Both the position numbers and the translations under genes were made by a program. From Bdellovibrionales bacterium (GTDB lineage Bacteria > Bdellovibrionota > FAC87 > UBA2466), in NCBI GenBank assembly GCA_005776395.1, contig SXPJ01000026.1:19862-83861 (forward strand): a stretch of DNA of 64,000 bases, in the 5' to 3' direction. Under the pieces are notes generated by a model that saw only the letters and a program-made list of their open reading frames with translations, was not told where the DNA came from and did no database searches. Of the stretch, positions 44,916 to 54,531 are shown one piece after another. Each line of letters starts with the position of its first letter. The first letter of the stretch is position 1.

Positions 44916-46441
44916 TAGCTTAGTCTCCTTATACAGACACTCTTCCACTCACTAAAAAAATCTAAACTATGTTTTCCACCTTCGCGCCCGACCCCACTGC
45001 GTTTTTGTCCCCCAAAGGGAACTCGTAAGTCTCTAGCAAACCAACAGTTAATCCACACCAAACCGACATGAATAGCTTTAGAAACTCTCTGAGCTCGATT
45101 CATATCCTGGGTCCAAATAGAGGCTGAAAGCCCGTATTGAGTCGAGTTGACCTCTTTAACCACTTCAACTTCTTCTTTGAAAGAGTAGAGACTCACCACA
45201 GGTCCAAAGATCTCATCACGACTAATGGCATGATCCAAGGGCACATTCTCGATAACAGTCGGAGCTAAAAAGGCCCCTCGCTTGATTTCACGAGGTCTAT
45301 CCCCTCCTGTGATTATATTCATAGGCGCTTCTACTCGACAGACATAACCCATGACCTTTTCCCAGTGTTCTCTGCCAATCAAAGCCCCCATTCGGGTCAT
45401 ATAGTTTAAGGGATTGCCCACTTTGATCTGTTTAGCCTTTTCCACAAATAGATCTCTAAATTTTCCATACACTTTCTCGTGGACAAAAACTCTAGGAGTC
45501 GCAAGACATATCTGCCCTTGATTTCTAAAGCCAGCTCTTAAGGTTTCTTGAACAGCCGTTTCAAGATCTGCATCTTCAAAAATAACGGTGGCCCCTTTTC
45601 CTCCTAACTCAAAGGAGATTCGAGTGGGTCCTACAGCAGCCGATCGCATAATAGCCCTACCGGTTGAAGTTTCCCCTGTAAAAGAGATGGCATCAATACC
45701 AGGATCACTGACTAAAAACTCTCCCGCAGCTTTATCCCCAAAACCATGAATAACATTAAAAACTCCAGAAGGAAGTCCCGCTTGCAATGTTAATTCGGCA
45801 AAATAGCAGGCCGTTAAAGGAGTGAGCTCCGAGGGTTTCAAAACAATACTGTTTCCCATCATAAGAGCTGGGGCTATTTTCCATGTCTCAAGATAGAGGG
45901 GTAAGTTCCACGGAGTTATTAGAGCCACAACACCTAGGGGCTCTCTAAATGAAGTATGTTCGTCCTGCCCATTTTCGAAAACAAGTTTTTCTTCCTCTTC
46001 AGCAAACTGAGAAAAAAAATGAAAATTATTGGCCGCTCTAGGGATATCCCCTTCAAAAGTTTCAAAAATAGGTTTTCCAGTATCTAAGCTCTCTAAGATC
46101 GCTAAGGGAGCCCTATGTTCTAAAATTAGATCGCCAAGCCGTTTAACTATCCGAGCTCTCTCCTTCTGGGGTAATTGTGCCCATTCACCTCGATTAAAGG
46201 CCTCACGCGCAGTCTTTATCGCCCTCTCCACGTCAACTTTGTCGGACATCACAACCCAACACAAATCTTCTTCACTCGCAGGATTGATGTTGCAGAAAAC
46301 CTTTTTGGAATTGGACTCACAAGGCTCATTGCCAATGAAGTTAAGTTTAGGTTTTGAGAGCCAGCTCTTTAAAAACTCAGGAACAACGATGTCTCTACCA
46401 GATATGATTTCATCTTCTAAAACTTTAAATTGTGTTTCCAT
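44915..46441 (-). CDS. 2-aminomuconate 6-semialdehyde dehydrogenase
   Basis: An ALDH-family enzyme of about 508 residues from ATG 46441 (GTG 46450 is possible). LITPWNLPL, the general base in ELGGKGATV, the nucleophile Cys in QGQICLATPR, and RDLRVPFGGQKRSGVGREGG near the C-terminus are as in 2-aminomuconate- and 2-hydroxymuconate-semialdehyde dehydrogenases; the Arg in RDLR helps bind the acidic substrate. The flanking deaminase (RidA family) and hydratase/decarboxylase genes favour the amino substrate. It oxidises 2-aminomuconate semialdehyde with NAD+. Confidence 0.88.
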   Translation of the reverse strand: METQFKVLEDEIISGRDIVVPEFLKSWLSKPKLNFIGNEPCESNSKKVFCNINPASEEDLCWVVMSDKVDVERAIKTAREAFNRGEWAQLPQKERARIVKRLGDLILEHRAPLAILESLDTGKPIFETFEGDIPRAANNFHFFSQFAEEEEKLVFENGQDEHTSFREPLGVVALITPWNLPLYLETWKIAPALMMGNSIVLKPSELTPLTACYFAELTLQAGLPSGVFNVIHGFGDKAAGEFLVSDPGIDAISFTGETSTGRAIMRSAAVGPTRISFELGGKGATVIFEDADLETAVQETLRAGFRNQGQICLATPRVFVHEKVYGKFRDLFVEKAKQIKVGNPLNYMTRMGALIGREHWEKVMGYVCRVEAPMNIITGGDRPREIKRGAFLAPTVIENVPLDHAISRDEIFGPVVSLYSFKEEVEVVKEVNSTQYGLSASIWTQDMNRAQRVSKAIHVGLVWINCWFARDLRVPFGGQKRSGVGREGGKHSLDFFSEWKSVCIRRLS

Positions 46442-46446
46442 AAAAC

Positions 46447-46872
46447 TCACTTCTTAGCAGCTATCACTTTCATTTCAATGGCTATGTTACCAGGAAGCCC
46501 CGCAACTCCAATCGTTGTTCTAGCAGGACGATGTGAAGGAAAATAGCTCGCAAACACCTCATTATAAACCTTAAAATCTCTCATATCGAGAAGGAAGGCA
46601 TTAACCTCAATCACATGCTCCAAATCACTACCCGCAGCAATTAAAATCTTTTTGATATTTTCTAGAGTCGCTTGGGTCTCAAGTCGAATATCGTAAGATC
46701 TCTTTCTTCCATCTTCTTCCATGACTAACCCAGGAACTTGATTAGTTACAAAATCTCTTGAAGCAATTCCCGAAACGTAGATCAAGTTTTCATAAATCAC
46801 GGCGTGAGAATAATTCCCTAAGGGGTTTGGAGCTTCAGGACAAAAAACAGGTTCAACTTTATATTTTTCCAT
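46447..46872 (-). CDS. 2-aminomuconate deaminase (RidA family)
   Basis: 141 residues of the RidA/YjgF fold: NYSHAVIYENLIYVSGIASRD, ETQATLENIKKIL, VIEVNAFLLDMRDFKVYNEVF and RPARTTIGVAGLPG. These resemble the 2-aminomuconate deaminases NbaF and AmnD-type of nitrobenzoate pathways more than general RidA. It would release ammonia from 2-aminomuconate to give 4-oxalocrotonate. Only three bases separate it from guaA, and its ribosome site GGGAG lies inside the guaA end. Confidence 0.82.
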   Translation of the reverse strand: MEKYKVEPVFCPEAPNPLGNYSHAVIYENLIYVSGIASRDFVTNQVPGLVMEEDGRKRSYDIRLETQATLENIKKILIAAGSDLEHVIEVNAFLLDMRDFKVYNEVFASYFPSHRPARTTIGVAGLPGNIAIEMKVIAAKK

Positions 46873-46875
46873 AAA

Positions 46876-48426
46876 CTACTCCCACTCAATCGTAGCAGGG
46901 GGTTTCGATGAGACATCATAAACCACTCGATTAATGCCTGGGACTTCATTGATAATTCTATTCGCTATTCTTCCTAAAGCATTTTTCTCAAATCCATACC
47001 AATCGGCCGTCATCCCATCTCGACTTGTTACAGCTCTCAAGGATACAACCGACTCATAGGTTCTAGCATCTCCCATCACTCCTACAGTTTGCACGGGAAG
47101 CAAAACCGCAAAGGCCTGCCAAATCTCTTCGTAGAGTTTTTTATCTCTCAACTCCTCGATAAAAATCGCATCTGCTTTTCTTAAAAGCTCTAGCCTACTC
47201 TCAGTGATATTGCCTAAAATTCGAACAGCAAGACCAGGCCCTGGAAAAGGATGACGTTCGAGAATTTCATTCGGAATTCCCAACTGCCGACCCAACTCTC
47301 TGACCTCATCCTTAAAGAGCTCTCTAAAAGGCTCAATAAGTTGCAACTTCATATTCTTAGGCAAACCACCCACATTATGATGAGTTTTAATTGTATGACT
47401 GGGCCCCTTCACCGACTGGCTTTCAATCACATCGGGATACAGAGTCCCTTGTGCTAAAAATTTCCCGTTTTTGATTTTTTTACACTCTTTTTCAAAAACA
47501 TCGATAAAGGTCTTACCGATAATCTTTCGCTTTTTTTCAGGATCGGTGATCCCTTTGAGTTTTTTCAGAAACAACTGACTTGCATCGATGACTTTAAGGT
47601 TAACACCCTCTTTCTTTAAAAAGGAGGCAACCTCTTTAGCTTCATTTTTCCTTAGAAGCCCATTATCAATCAAGATAGGATGAAATTTTTTCTTCAAAAC
47701 TTTACCGAGAAATACCGCAAGAACTGTAGAGTCAACCCCTCCACTCACGCCACCAATAACTTGAGACTCACCTACTCTATCTAAAATCTGTGTCCGATAA
47801 GACTCAAAAAACCTCTCCATTTTCCAACCAGGAGAAAGTTTGGCTATTTCAAAAAGGAAATTGGAAAGCACCTTCATTCCAATCGGAGTGTGAGCCACCT
47901 CAGGATGAAATTGAATAGCATGGAGATTTTCATATTGGAAAGCCACAACACATTTTTCACTCTTAGCGGTGATCTGCGCCGAATCGGGAACGGCTCCGAC
48001 ACTATCTCCATGGCTCATCCATACTGGGAATTTTTCCCATTTTTTAAAACCATGAAAAAGACCGGAGTTCTGTAAAATTTCTATTTCACAAAAACCATAC
48101 TCTCTAGCTTTGCCGCTCTCTAACTTACCGGCCTTTAAAAAGGAGATAAGTTGCATTCCATAACAGATTCCAAGCACTGGCAAATTCCATTCAAAGAGAG
48201 CTTTTCCAATTTTAGGAGCCGCCTGAGTTCTCACACTCGCAGGCCCTCCCGAAAGAATAATGGCTTTGGGATTTTTATTTTTAAGCTTTTTTAAATCAAT
48301 CGAGAAAGGTTCTATCTCACAATAAATGCCCACAGATCTCACTGCACGGGCTATTAACTGCGTAAATTGCGAACCAAAATCTAAAATAACGACTGGAACT
48401 TCGTGACTGTTCTCTAGCTTACTCAT
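46876..48426 (-). CDS. guaA: GMP synthase (glutamine-hydrolysing)
   Basis: Converts XMP to GMP. From ATG 48426 ([10 protein letters not shown]) the protein has 516 residues, the usual size; a longer reading to 48474 would lie inside guaB. The glutamine amidotransferase domain has VLGICYGMQL with the nucleophile Cys, and HPEVAHT. The ATP-pyrophosphatase domain has GGVSGGVDST, and the dimerisation domain ends with SSKPPATIEWE. It overlaps guaB by 8 bases and is followed after 3 bases by the 2-aminomuconate deaminase gene. Confidence 0.97.
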   Translation of the reverse strand: MSKLENSHEVPVVILDFGSQFTQLIARAVRSVGIYCEIEPFSIDLKKLKNKNPKAIILSGGPASVRTQAAPKIGKALFEWNLPVLGICYGMQLISFLKAGKLESGKAREYGFCEIEILQNSGLFHGFKKWEKFPVWMSHGDSVGAVPDSAQITAKSEKCVVAFQYENLHAIQFHPEVAHTPIGMKVLSNFLFEIAKLSPGWKMERFFESYRTQILDRVGESQVIGGVSGGVDSTVLAVFLGKVLKKKFHPILIDNGLLRKNEAKEVASFLKKEGVNLKVIDASQLFLKKLKGITDPEKKRKIIGKTFIDVFEKECKKIKNGKFLAQGTLYPDVIESQSVKGPSHTIKTHHNVGGLPKNMKLQLIEPFRELFKDEVRELGRQLGIPNEILERHPFPGPGLAVRILGNITESRLELLRKADAIFIEELRDKKLYEEIWQAFAVLLPVQTVGVMGDARTYESVVSLRAVTSRDGMTADWYGFEKNALGRIANRIINEVPGINRVVYDVSSKPPATIEWE

Positions 48427-49888
48427 TAGGTCGATAGTTGGGAGCCTCTTTTGTGACATAGACGTCGTGAACATGAGACTCTTTCAATCCTTGTGGTGAG
48501 ATTCTAACAAACTCAGCTTTTTCTCTAAGCTCTCTTAAGTTTTCACATCCCAAATACCCCAATCCTGCTCGAACTCCACCCACTAACTGGAAAATAACTT
48601 GAGCGAGTTCCCCCCGGTAAGGAACCATTCCCTCAATTCCTTCAGGAATCAACTCATGAGATTCTACAGCACCTTGCCCATAACGATCGCGATTTCCATC
48701 TTTCATCGCCTCTAATGAACCCATGCCTCGGTAGGTCTTATAGGTTCGCCCCTGATAAAAAACCACATCTCCTGGAGCCTCATCGGTTCCCGCAAAAAGA
48801 CCTCCAATCATGACCACATCCGCCCCTGCAGCCAGAGCTTTCACAATATCACCTGAATATTTAATCCCGCCATCAGCTATAAGACATCTTCCAAACCTCT
48901 TAGCCACTGGAGCACAGTTTTTAATAGCCGTAAATTGAGGAAGCCCCACTCCTGCGACGATTCGAGTGGTGCAAATAGAACCCGACCCCATTCCCACTTT
49001 AATGGCGTCAGCACCGGCTTCAAAGAGGTGAGTAGCCCCCTCTTCTGTTGCCACATTTCCAGCAATGACTGAAAGGGATTTGTAATTCTGTTTGATCCAT
49101 TTAACGATCTCTAAAACAGCTTTCGAATCCCCGTGGGCCGTGTCTACCGCTACAAAATCCACCCCCGCTTTACTCAACAACTCAACTCGAAGTTGGGCCT
49201 CTTTACCTACTCCAACCGCAGCTCCACAACGCAATCGACCTTTAGCATCCCTATTAGCTAGAGGATGTTTTATGGTCTTCATCATATCTTTGATAGTAAT
49301 TAACCCCTTTAGATTGCCATTTTTATCAACGATCGGAAGCTTTTCGATTCGATGCTTGTGCATAAGTTTCACAGCATCCGACATAGAAATGGTTTCAGCT
49401 CCAGTGATGAGCTTATCTCCGGGAGTCATGACCTCTTGAATAGGACGTCTTAAGTTCTCTTCAAATCTTAAATCTCGATTGGTAACGATACCCACCAGTT
49501 TTCCAGATTCTGTAATTGGGAACCCAGAAATACCGTTCTTTTTCATCAGTGAAATGGCCTCTTGAACAGTTTGATTCGGCTCTAAAGTAATGGGGTCTAA
49601 GATCATCCCACTTTCACTTTTTTTAACCTTTTCCACTTCAAAAGCCTGTCTCTCAGGAGACAAATTTCTGTGAATCACTCCCGCTCCACCATGCCGCGCC
49701 ATCACTATAGCCGCTTGACTCTCCGTGACTTTATCCATAGCCGCAGAAATTAACGGAATTTTAAGCTTAATATGGGTCGTGAGTAAGGTTTCAGTATCAA
49801 CTTCAGTGGGAAGGACCTCTGAAAAGCGAGGCACAAGAAGGACATCGTCAAATGTAAGACCTTCCTGTAATGAATCGATAGATTTCAT
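48419..49888 (-). CDS. guaB: IMP dehydrogenase
   Basis: NAD-dependent oxidation of IMP to XMP, the committed step to guanine nucleotides. The 489-residue protein has a TIM barrel interrupted by two CBS domains (residues ~95-210: [32 protein letters not shown]), the catalytic loop GSGSICTTR and the flap RYGQGAVES. It is the first gene of a seven-gene run that continues through guaA into tryptophan breakdown genes. Confidence 0.97.
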   Translation of the reverse strand: MKSIDSLQEGLTFDDVLLVPRFSEVLPTEVDTETLLTTHIKLKIPLISAAMDKVTESQAAIVMARHGGAGVIHRNLSPERQAFEVEKVKKSESGMILDPITLEPNQTVQEAISLMKKNGISGFPITESGKLVGIVTNRDLRFEENLRRPIQEVMTPGDKLITGAETISMSDAVKLMHKHRIEKLPIVDKNGNLKGLITIKDMMKTIKHPLANRDAKGRLRCGAAVGVGKEAQLRVELLSKAGVDFVAVDTAHGDSKAVLEIVKWIKQNYKSLSVIAGNVATEEGATHLFEAGADAIKVGMGSGSICTTRIVAGVGLPQFTAIKNCAPVAKRFGRCLIADGGIKYSGDIVKALAAGADVVMIGGLFAGTDEAPGDVVFYQGRTYKTYRGMGSLEAMKDGNRDRYGQGAVESHELIPEGIEGMVPYRGELAQVIFQLVGGVRAGLGYLGCENLRELREKAEFVRISPQGLKESHVHDVYVTKEAPNYRPNE

Positions 49889-49902
49889 TTCAAAGTGCCT
49901 TT

Positions 49903-49931
49903 AAGTTACTTCTCAATTAAGTCCACGTCAA
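49903..49931 (-). promoter_or_regulatory. Predicted promoter of the guaBA operon
   Basis: On the minus strand TTGACG (49931-49926) and TAACTT (49908-49903) are 17 bases apart, just upstream of guaB. The -10 box is weak. Confidence 0.35.
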
Positions 49932-49942
49932 GAGACTCTCCC

Positions 49943-49971
49943 TTTTGAATCTCCATAAAAAAAGATATAAT
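49943..49971 (+). promoter_or_regulatory. Predicted promoter of the GT2 glycosyltransferase gene
   Basis: A perfect TATAAT at 49966-49971 lies 17 bases after TTTTGA (or 15 after TTGAAT). It is divergent from the guaB promoter. Confidence 0.5.
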
Positions 49972-50000
49972 ACAAAACAACCTTCACTCACAAAGAGACT

Positions 50001-50804
50001 ATGGAAAATCCACACTACCCATTTGATCGCATTTCATACCGTTCTGAGAACACAACAGTCGACCTTTCTGTAGTGATGCCCGTGTTTAATGAAAGCAGCA
50101 TTGTCGAATCTGTTCTTCATGAATGGAATCAAACTCTAATCGAAAACAAGCTAACCTATGAAATCATTGTGACTAATGATGGCTCACTCGATGGAACTGG
50201 AAGAGTCTTAGATAAACTCCGTCGAGAGATTCCCCAATTACGGGTTATTCATCAATTGAATACTGGACACAGCCAAGCGATTCGAAGAGGCTATTCGATG
50301 GCGCGAGGAGAATATATTTTGCAATGTGACCTTAATGGCCGGTACGAACCCGAGGACTTCGTCCGACTTTGGGATTGCAAAGCCAATCATCGCCTCGTGA
50401 TTGCACATCGAACGCATCGCTTAGATAGTTTTCCAAGAAGAGTTTTTTCCTCTTCACTAAAAAAGCTGACTCGTTGGATCTTTGGAGTTCAACTTCAAGA
50501 TCCCAATGTTCCCTTCAGACTATTTAAAAGAGAACCCTTGGTAGAATTTCTACGGATTTTGCCTCCAGAATGGAAATCTACCAACCTGGCTCTTTCCATT
50601 TATGTCAGTAAAGAAACTCCTCAAAGAATCATTGAGGTCAAAATTCCATTTCGAAAAAGAGCCCTGGGAAAAAGTTCAACCACCCTCTACGATCTGATAA
50701 ATCTTGGTTTTGAATTTTTGGGTGAGCTTTTAACGCTCAGAAGAATCCTCAAAACAGCTCCAGATAGAATTTCAGCATTACAGCCTATCAAACAGGGAAT
50801 ATAG
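50001..50804 (+). CDS. GT2-family glycosyltransferase (polyprenyl-phosphate sugar transferase type)
   Basis: 267 residues with a GT-A fold as in dolichol/undecaprenyl-phosphate mannosyltransferase-like enzymes: DLSVVMPVFNESSIVESVL, IIVTNDGSLDGTG, GYSMARGEYILQCDLNG with the metal-binding acidic residue, and DPNVPFRLFKRE. No C-terminal membrane helices are obvious. Possible roles are lipid-linked sugar donation or surface glycan synthesis. It is transcribed alone, divergent from guaB. Confidence 0.85.
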   Translation: MENPHYPFDRISYRSENTTVDLSVVMPVFNESSIVESVLHEWNQTLIENKLTYEIIVTNDGSLDGTGRVLDKLRREIPQLRVIHQLNTGHSQAIRRGYSMARGEYILQCDLNGRYEPEDFVRLWDCKANHRLVIAHRTHRLDSFPRRVFSSSLKKLTRWIFGVQLQDPNVPFRLFKREPLVEFLRILPPEWKSTNLALSIYVSKETPQRIIEVKIPFRKRALGKSSTTLYDLINLGFEFLGELLTLRRILKTAPDRISALQPIKQGI

Positions 50805-50964
50805 CACTAACCCGTTAGCCCAGTACCAGTCCCTAGGTCATTAAGTGCCATCACTTTCCCTTGTTAAGTAGATCCCGACAGTATCGCTGGGTAATTACAC
50901 ATTCGCACAATCTCTCCATATTTCCTTCACAATTTATTGCTAGGGTAAAGACAGGAGATATCTT

Positions 50965-51330
50965 ATGAAAACCGCCCAAAAAAAAGATTCAAAGCCTGTT
51001 AAAAAATTAACCGCTAAAGCCTGTACACAGGTTAAATGCAAAGCCATTGCTGAAACCCATGGGTATTGTCGATTACACTATTTCAGCAACTGGAAACGAA
51101 TTAAATTAAACAATCAACTCAAAGCAGAGGCTAGATTAAATCATTTTGTGGATAAGTTAGCGAAAAAATATCCGGATAGTTACATCGAAAAAATTAAAGA
51201 GGGGGTTGAGAGCGAAGATCGATTCTTTGAGATTGCAAAAGAGCTCGACATTGAATCTAAGGAAACCATCAAGGAAACCGATTCCGAATTTCTAGAGCGT
51301 TTTTTAAGAGTGGTTAAACCAGGCTCCTGA
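50965..51330 (+). CDS. Small protein with a Cys/His metal-site motif
   Basis: 121 residues, basic at the N-terminus and acidic at the C-terminus. Cys20-x4-Cys25-x8-Cys34-x2-His37 (ACTQVKC, GYCRLHY) looks like a small zinc finger, as found in short deltaproteobacterial proteins of unknown function. A helix-rich tail follows, containing RFFEIAKELDIES. AGGAG precedes ATG 50965. It converges with the C25 protease gene, which ends 5 bases away. Confidence 0.65.
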   Translation: MKTAQKKDSKPVKKLTAKACTQVKCKAIAETHGYCRLHYFSNWKRIKLNNQLKAEARLNHFVDKLAKKYPDSYIEKIKEGVESEDRFFEIAKELDIESKETIKETDSEFLERFLRVVKPGS

Positions 51331-51335
51331 AAACT

Positions 51336-53528
51336 TTAATCTACAACGAAATAGATCTGTCTCTCTCGGGGCACTCCTACTATATTTTCCAATCTTAAGA
51401 AGTAGGTCCCTTCAGTCAGTTTCGTCTTCTGAGAGTCCCAGGTGAACTGCGAATCTTTCCCGGGCTGAACTATTTGAGAAGTTATCAAGTCTTCCCCCAA
51501 ATAGCCTCCGAAATCATTTTTTAAAACCTTCATCAGAGTGGCTGATACAGTTTGAACTAACGAAAGCGGAAAATTATTTTGTACAAAATCTTTAGAGTGT
51601 AACACTGGGAATCCAAAGCCACTTGAGTTATCAAGTTTTAAAATCGACTTTCCTGGTTGAAAGCTATCCGCACCTTTTAAACGGTTAGGCAATGGGATTA
51701 CCGGATCCCCCAGAAGCTCAGTAATGAAATAACTCCAAGAATTTTGATCTTTTTGAATATCATTTCCATATTCAAAAACAAAAGCTTGAAGAGCTTTCAA
51801 CGAAAAGTCCCCTAGTCTTCCCTGCCTTAGAAGCCCATACTTTTGATAAAACGAATCTAAAATCTGAAGTCCGTAATTGGTCCCAGTGAGCTCTAAGTTT
51901 CCCGAGCCATCTATCTGATAAACCGGCATTCCAATGGCTGGACGAGCCGATCCTAAATAGGCAGCCACCCCCGCTTTAGACCTAATAAGTTGAGTTCCAA
52001 TCGATAACTCGCCATAAGAATCATCATCATAAATCGACTCATTAGTCAGAGCTTCATCAAAAGCCCCATTGGTACAACTCACAGAAACCATAATAGTAGG
52101 ATGCAAACTATCCGAGGTATTATTAATGGCAGCTATCTCTTTAGAAGAAACGTACTCATTTTCTGCAAACCACTGATTACCGGTACCGTGATCTAAGTGA
52201 TAGGCAAAAGGGGATGAGGACTGACCCTTCGCTACCTCCATCAGTTTTTCTTTTGAGTAATTTTTTTGAGTTTTGAAATTTTTTCTCACGCCAAGCCAAT
52301 CCAACTTATTATCCTGAATAGTATTGAGAACACCAAGTTCTCCTACATAGACATCAGAATTGGGAAAGGCTTTGCCGCCTAATAGAGTTAGTTCACCAAA
52401 GTTATTCTCAGAAAAGGCTCTCCAGGCCTCTACTTTTTTAATGTAGCTTTTAACTTCATTCTCATCTTTGAGCGGTAGGCGCCCAACTGCTATTTTGGGC
52501 TCTAAACAATGTTGGGTGGCTCCATAACAAATATCGGTCGGTGTGAAATTTCTCCCTAAATTGGTGCTGTAAGCAAAATAGTAACTCGGAGGAACTGTTT
52601 CGGCGTCTCCCAAAATAGTGACGTACTTTAACGGACTTGAATCCCCCATTTTCTTCTGCAAATAATTTACGATTTTTTTTGCTAATTCATAGTTATACCC
52701 ACTCCCTTTTGCAGGGTCGTAAGGTTTTATAAAATTATCTCGCTCCTCAGGTTCTTTGTAACCCGGGGGCAAATCTTGTTCTGAAATTGGAGAGGTGTTT
52801 TTTTCGATCTCTTCAACTGTGATAATAGAGGTCTTAACTCCTAGTTTCTGCTCATGATAATTTTTTAATACTTCAGCAGCCGACTGTAACTTAGCGGAAG
52901 TTACGATAAGAGAAGGGCTCGAAAACAATTCACTCCAGGCAAGACTTAGAGTTTTTTTACTATACTCAACTTTAATATCAGCCGAAGTAACTTTCAAAAC
53001 CCTACCCGTGAGTAAATCTACCTGAACCGGAAACAGGTTCACAAAAAGAGAGCCTTTAGATTGATGGCTCTGAACCAATTTTCCAGGGAAGTATCTTTCT
53101 GAAGTCTCTTCACGAAAAGTCAGTCGTTTTTTCAAATCCCATACATAGGCCTCAGCCGATTTAGCAATAGGGACTGAAACCGTGGTCTCCTCCAAAACTA
53201 CGTTCTCTAAGTAGACTTCGGCCTCTTGAGTAGAATCCACATTAAATACTCGTAATAATTGAGGAACCTTAGGCATTCCACTAAAGGCCAAGGGGCGCGC
53301 TCCGACCATCTGCAAATCAATTTTTCCGTCTCTTATAGGCTTGAACTGAAGTTGATTGGACCTAAAGCTCTCAAGAACAGATCCATTCTTCAAGCTCTTA
53401 GCAACTTTAACCCCATCTAATTCTACAGGAATTTCTCGTTGAAAAAACTGAGGCTTGATATAGCCAAAGGCTATGCCGCTAATCCCCAACCCCACAACTG
53501 CTATGTTTTTTAACAAATCCATTGCCAT
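51336..53528 (-). CDS. Secreted gingipain-like cysteine protease (peptidase family C25)
   Basis: 730 residues. A signal peptide (LLKNIAVVGLGISGIAFG) and a propeptide-like N-terminal region (~25-200) precede the C25 catalytic domain (~205-600), which includes LIVTSAKLQSAAEVLKNYHEQ, YVTILGDAETVPP, the catalytic His447 in YHLDHGTG and the nucleophile Cys485 in VSVSCTNGAF. The C-terminal ~100 residues form a beta-sandwich (FYLRLENIVGV). The Por secretion signal of Bacteroidetes gingipains is not seen. It would digest host or prey protein outside the cell (inference). Confidence 0.88.
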   Translation of the reverse strand: MAMDLLKNIAVVGLGISGIAFGYIKPQFFQREIPVELDGVKVAKSLKNGSVLESFRSNQLQFKPIRDGKIDLQMVGARPLAFSGMPKVPQLLRVFNVDSTQEAEVYLENVVLEETTVSVPIAKSAEAYVWDLKKRLTFREETSERYFPGKLVQSHQSKGSLFVNLFPVQVDLLTGRVLKVTSADIKVEYSKKTLSLAWSELFSSPSLIVTSAKLQSAAEVLKNYHEQKLGVKTSIITVEEIEKNTSPISEQDLPPGYKEPEERDNFIKPYDPAKGSGYNYELAKKIVNYLQKKMGDSSPLKYVTILGDAETVPPSYYFAYSTNLGRNFTPTDICYGATQHCLEPKIAVGRLPLKDENEVKSYIKKVEAWRAFSENNFGELTLLGGKAFPNSDVYVGELGVLNTIQDNKLDWLGVRKNFKTQKNYSKEKLMEVAKGQSSSPFAYHLDHGTGNQWFAENEYVSSKEIAAINNTSDSLHPTIMVSVSCTNGAFDEALTNESIYDDDSYGELSIGTQLIRSKAGVAAYLGSARPAIGMPVYQIDGSGNLELTGTNYGLQILDSFYQKYGLLRQGRLGDFSLKALQAFVFEYGNDIQKDQNSWSYFITELLGDPVIPLPNRLKGADSFQPGKSILKLDNSSGFGFPVLHSKDFVQNNFPLSLVQTVSATLMKVLKNDFGGYLGEDLITSQIVQPGKDSQFTWDSQKTKLTEGTYFLRLENIVGVPRERQIYFVVD

Positions 53529-53712
53529 AATGATCGAGCCCTTCTTTTACCATAAAACATAGACGCGCCGTTACAATATTTCAAAAAAACTGGAACTCCA
53601 ACTCCGAAGATACTTTTGAAACACTAACTGTTATTTTTTGTTACTGTTCCTCCGTTTTTTTGCCACTGAATAAACTTTGCGACAAACTTTGACACAAGTT
53701 TAAATAAAACAG

Positions 53713-53742
53713 TTGCGTAATTAGCTAACTTGCATTTATAAA
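53713..53742 (+). promoter_or_regulatory. Possible promoter of rplC
   Basis: TTGCGT and TATAAA lie 18 bases apart and about 56 bases before ATG 53799. Just upstream, at 53672-53695, two direct 12-base repeats (AAACTTTGCGAC and AAACTTTGACAC) might be a regulator site. Confidence 0.35.
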
Positions 53743-53798
53743 CATTGGCTTAATTACCGTAGAAATAGTTTTTTCCGGTCAATGAGTAAGGGAAAAGT

Positions 53799-54473
53799 AT
53801 GAACTTAGGAATCGTTGGTAAAAAAGTGGGAATGACTCAAATATTCGATGAGACAGGAAATACCGTTCCTGTCACTGTTATCGATACAACAAATTGTTTT
53901 ATAACCCAGATTAAATCAAAAAATACAGATGGTTATACTGCTGTCCAGGTGGGTTTCGGAGATAAGAAACCTCAAAATGTAGGGAAAGCTAAATTGGGCC
54001 ATTTTAAAAAAGCGGGCGTCCAAGCTAGAGCTGTTACCAAGGAATTTCGTTTAGAAAATACTGACGATGTAACTCAAATCAAACCTGGCCAAGCATTATC
54101 AGTGGCTATGTTTGAAAAGGGCGATCACGTAGATGTGACCGGAACAACTCGCGGTAAAGGTTTCCAAGGGGTTATGAAGCGTTGGGGATTCCACGGTTGT
54201 GATGCCTCTCACGGAGGTCATAAATACTTCCGTCACGGCGGATCCAACGGTAGCAATACCTTCCCAGGTAAAGTCTTAAAAAACAAAGGGATGCCAGGTC
54301 ACACTGGAGATGTCCGTCGTACAATGAACAACATGAAAGTTGTTGATGTAAAACCTGAACAAAACCTTCTATTTATAAAAGGCGCTGTTCCAGGTGCTAA
54401 AAACGGTCTCTTAATGATTAGAACTTCTAATCGCTCCAAGAAACAACCTACAGGACGCACTCTGACCAAGTAG
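53799..54473 (+). CDS. rplC: 50S ribosomal protein L3, isolated from other ribosomal genes
   Basis: 224 residues with the L3 signatures IVGKKVGMTQIFDETGN, FQGVMKRWGFHG and GGSNGSNTFPGKV, and the long loop near the peptidyl-transferase centre intact (PGHTGDVRRTMNNMKV). L3 nucleates 50S assembly. It normally sits in the S10 operon between rpsJ and rplD. Here a gene on the opposite strand follows, and the upstream gene is also on the opposite strand, so it has its own 270-base leader region. Confidence 0.97.
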   Translation: MNLGIVGKKVGMTQIFDETGNTVPVTVIDTTNCFITQIKSKNTDGYTAVQVGFGDKKPQNVGKAKLGHFKKAGVQARAVTKEFRLENTDDVTQIKPGQALSVAMFEKGDHVDVTGTTRGKGFQGVMKRWGFHGCDASHGGHKYFRHGGSNGSNTFPGKVLKNKGMPGHTGDVRRTMNNMKVVDVKPEQNLLFIKGAVPGAKNGLLMIRTSNRSKKQPTGRTLTK

Positions 54474-54531
54474 TTTTAATTAAGCTACAAAGTCAGGCCT
54501 GCTCTTAATATTGTTGTTTTTAAGCGAGAGG

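Noticed and set aside
46029..46457. A 142-codon plus-strand open frame opposite the semialdehyde dehydrogenase gene.
   Set aside because: It is antisense to a strongly conserved enzyme, has no ribosome site and no family resemblance.
49092..49439. Plus-strand frame opposite guaB.
   Set aside because: It mirrors conserved IMP dehydrogenase codons and has no supporting signals.
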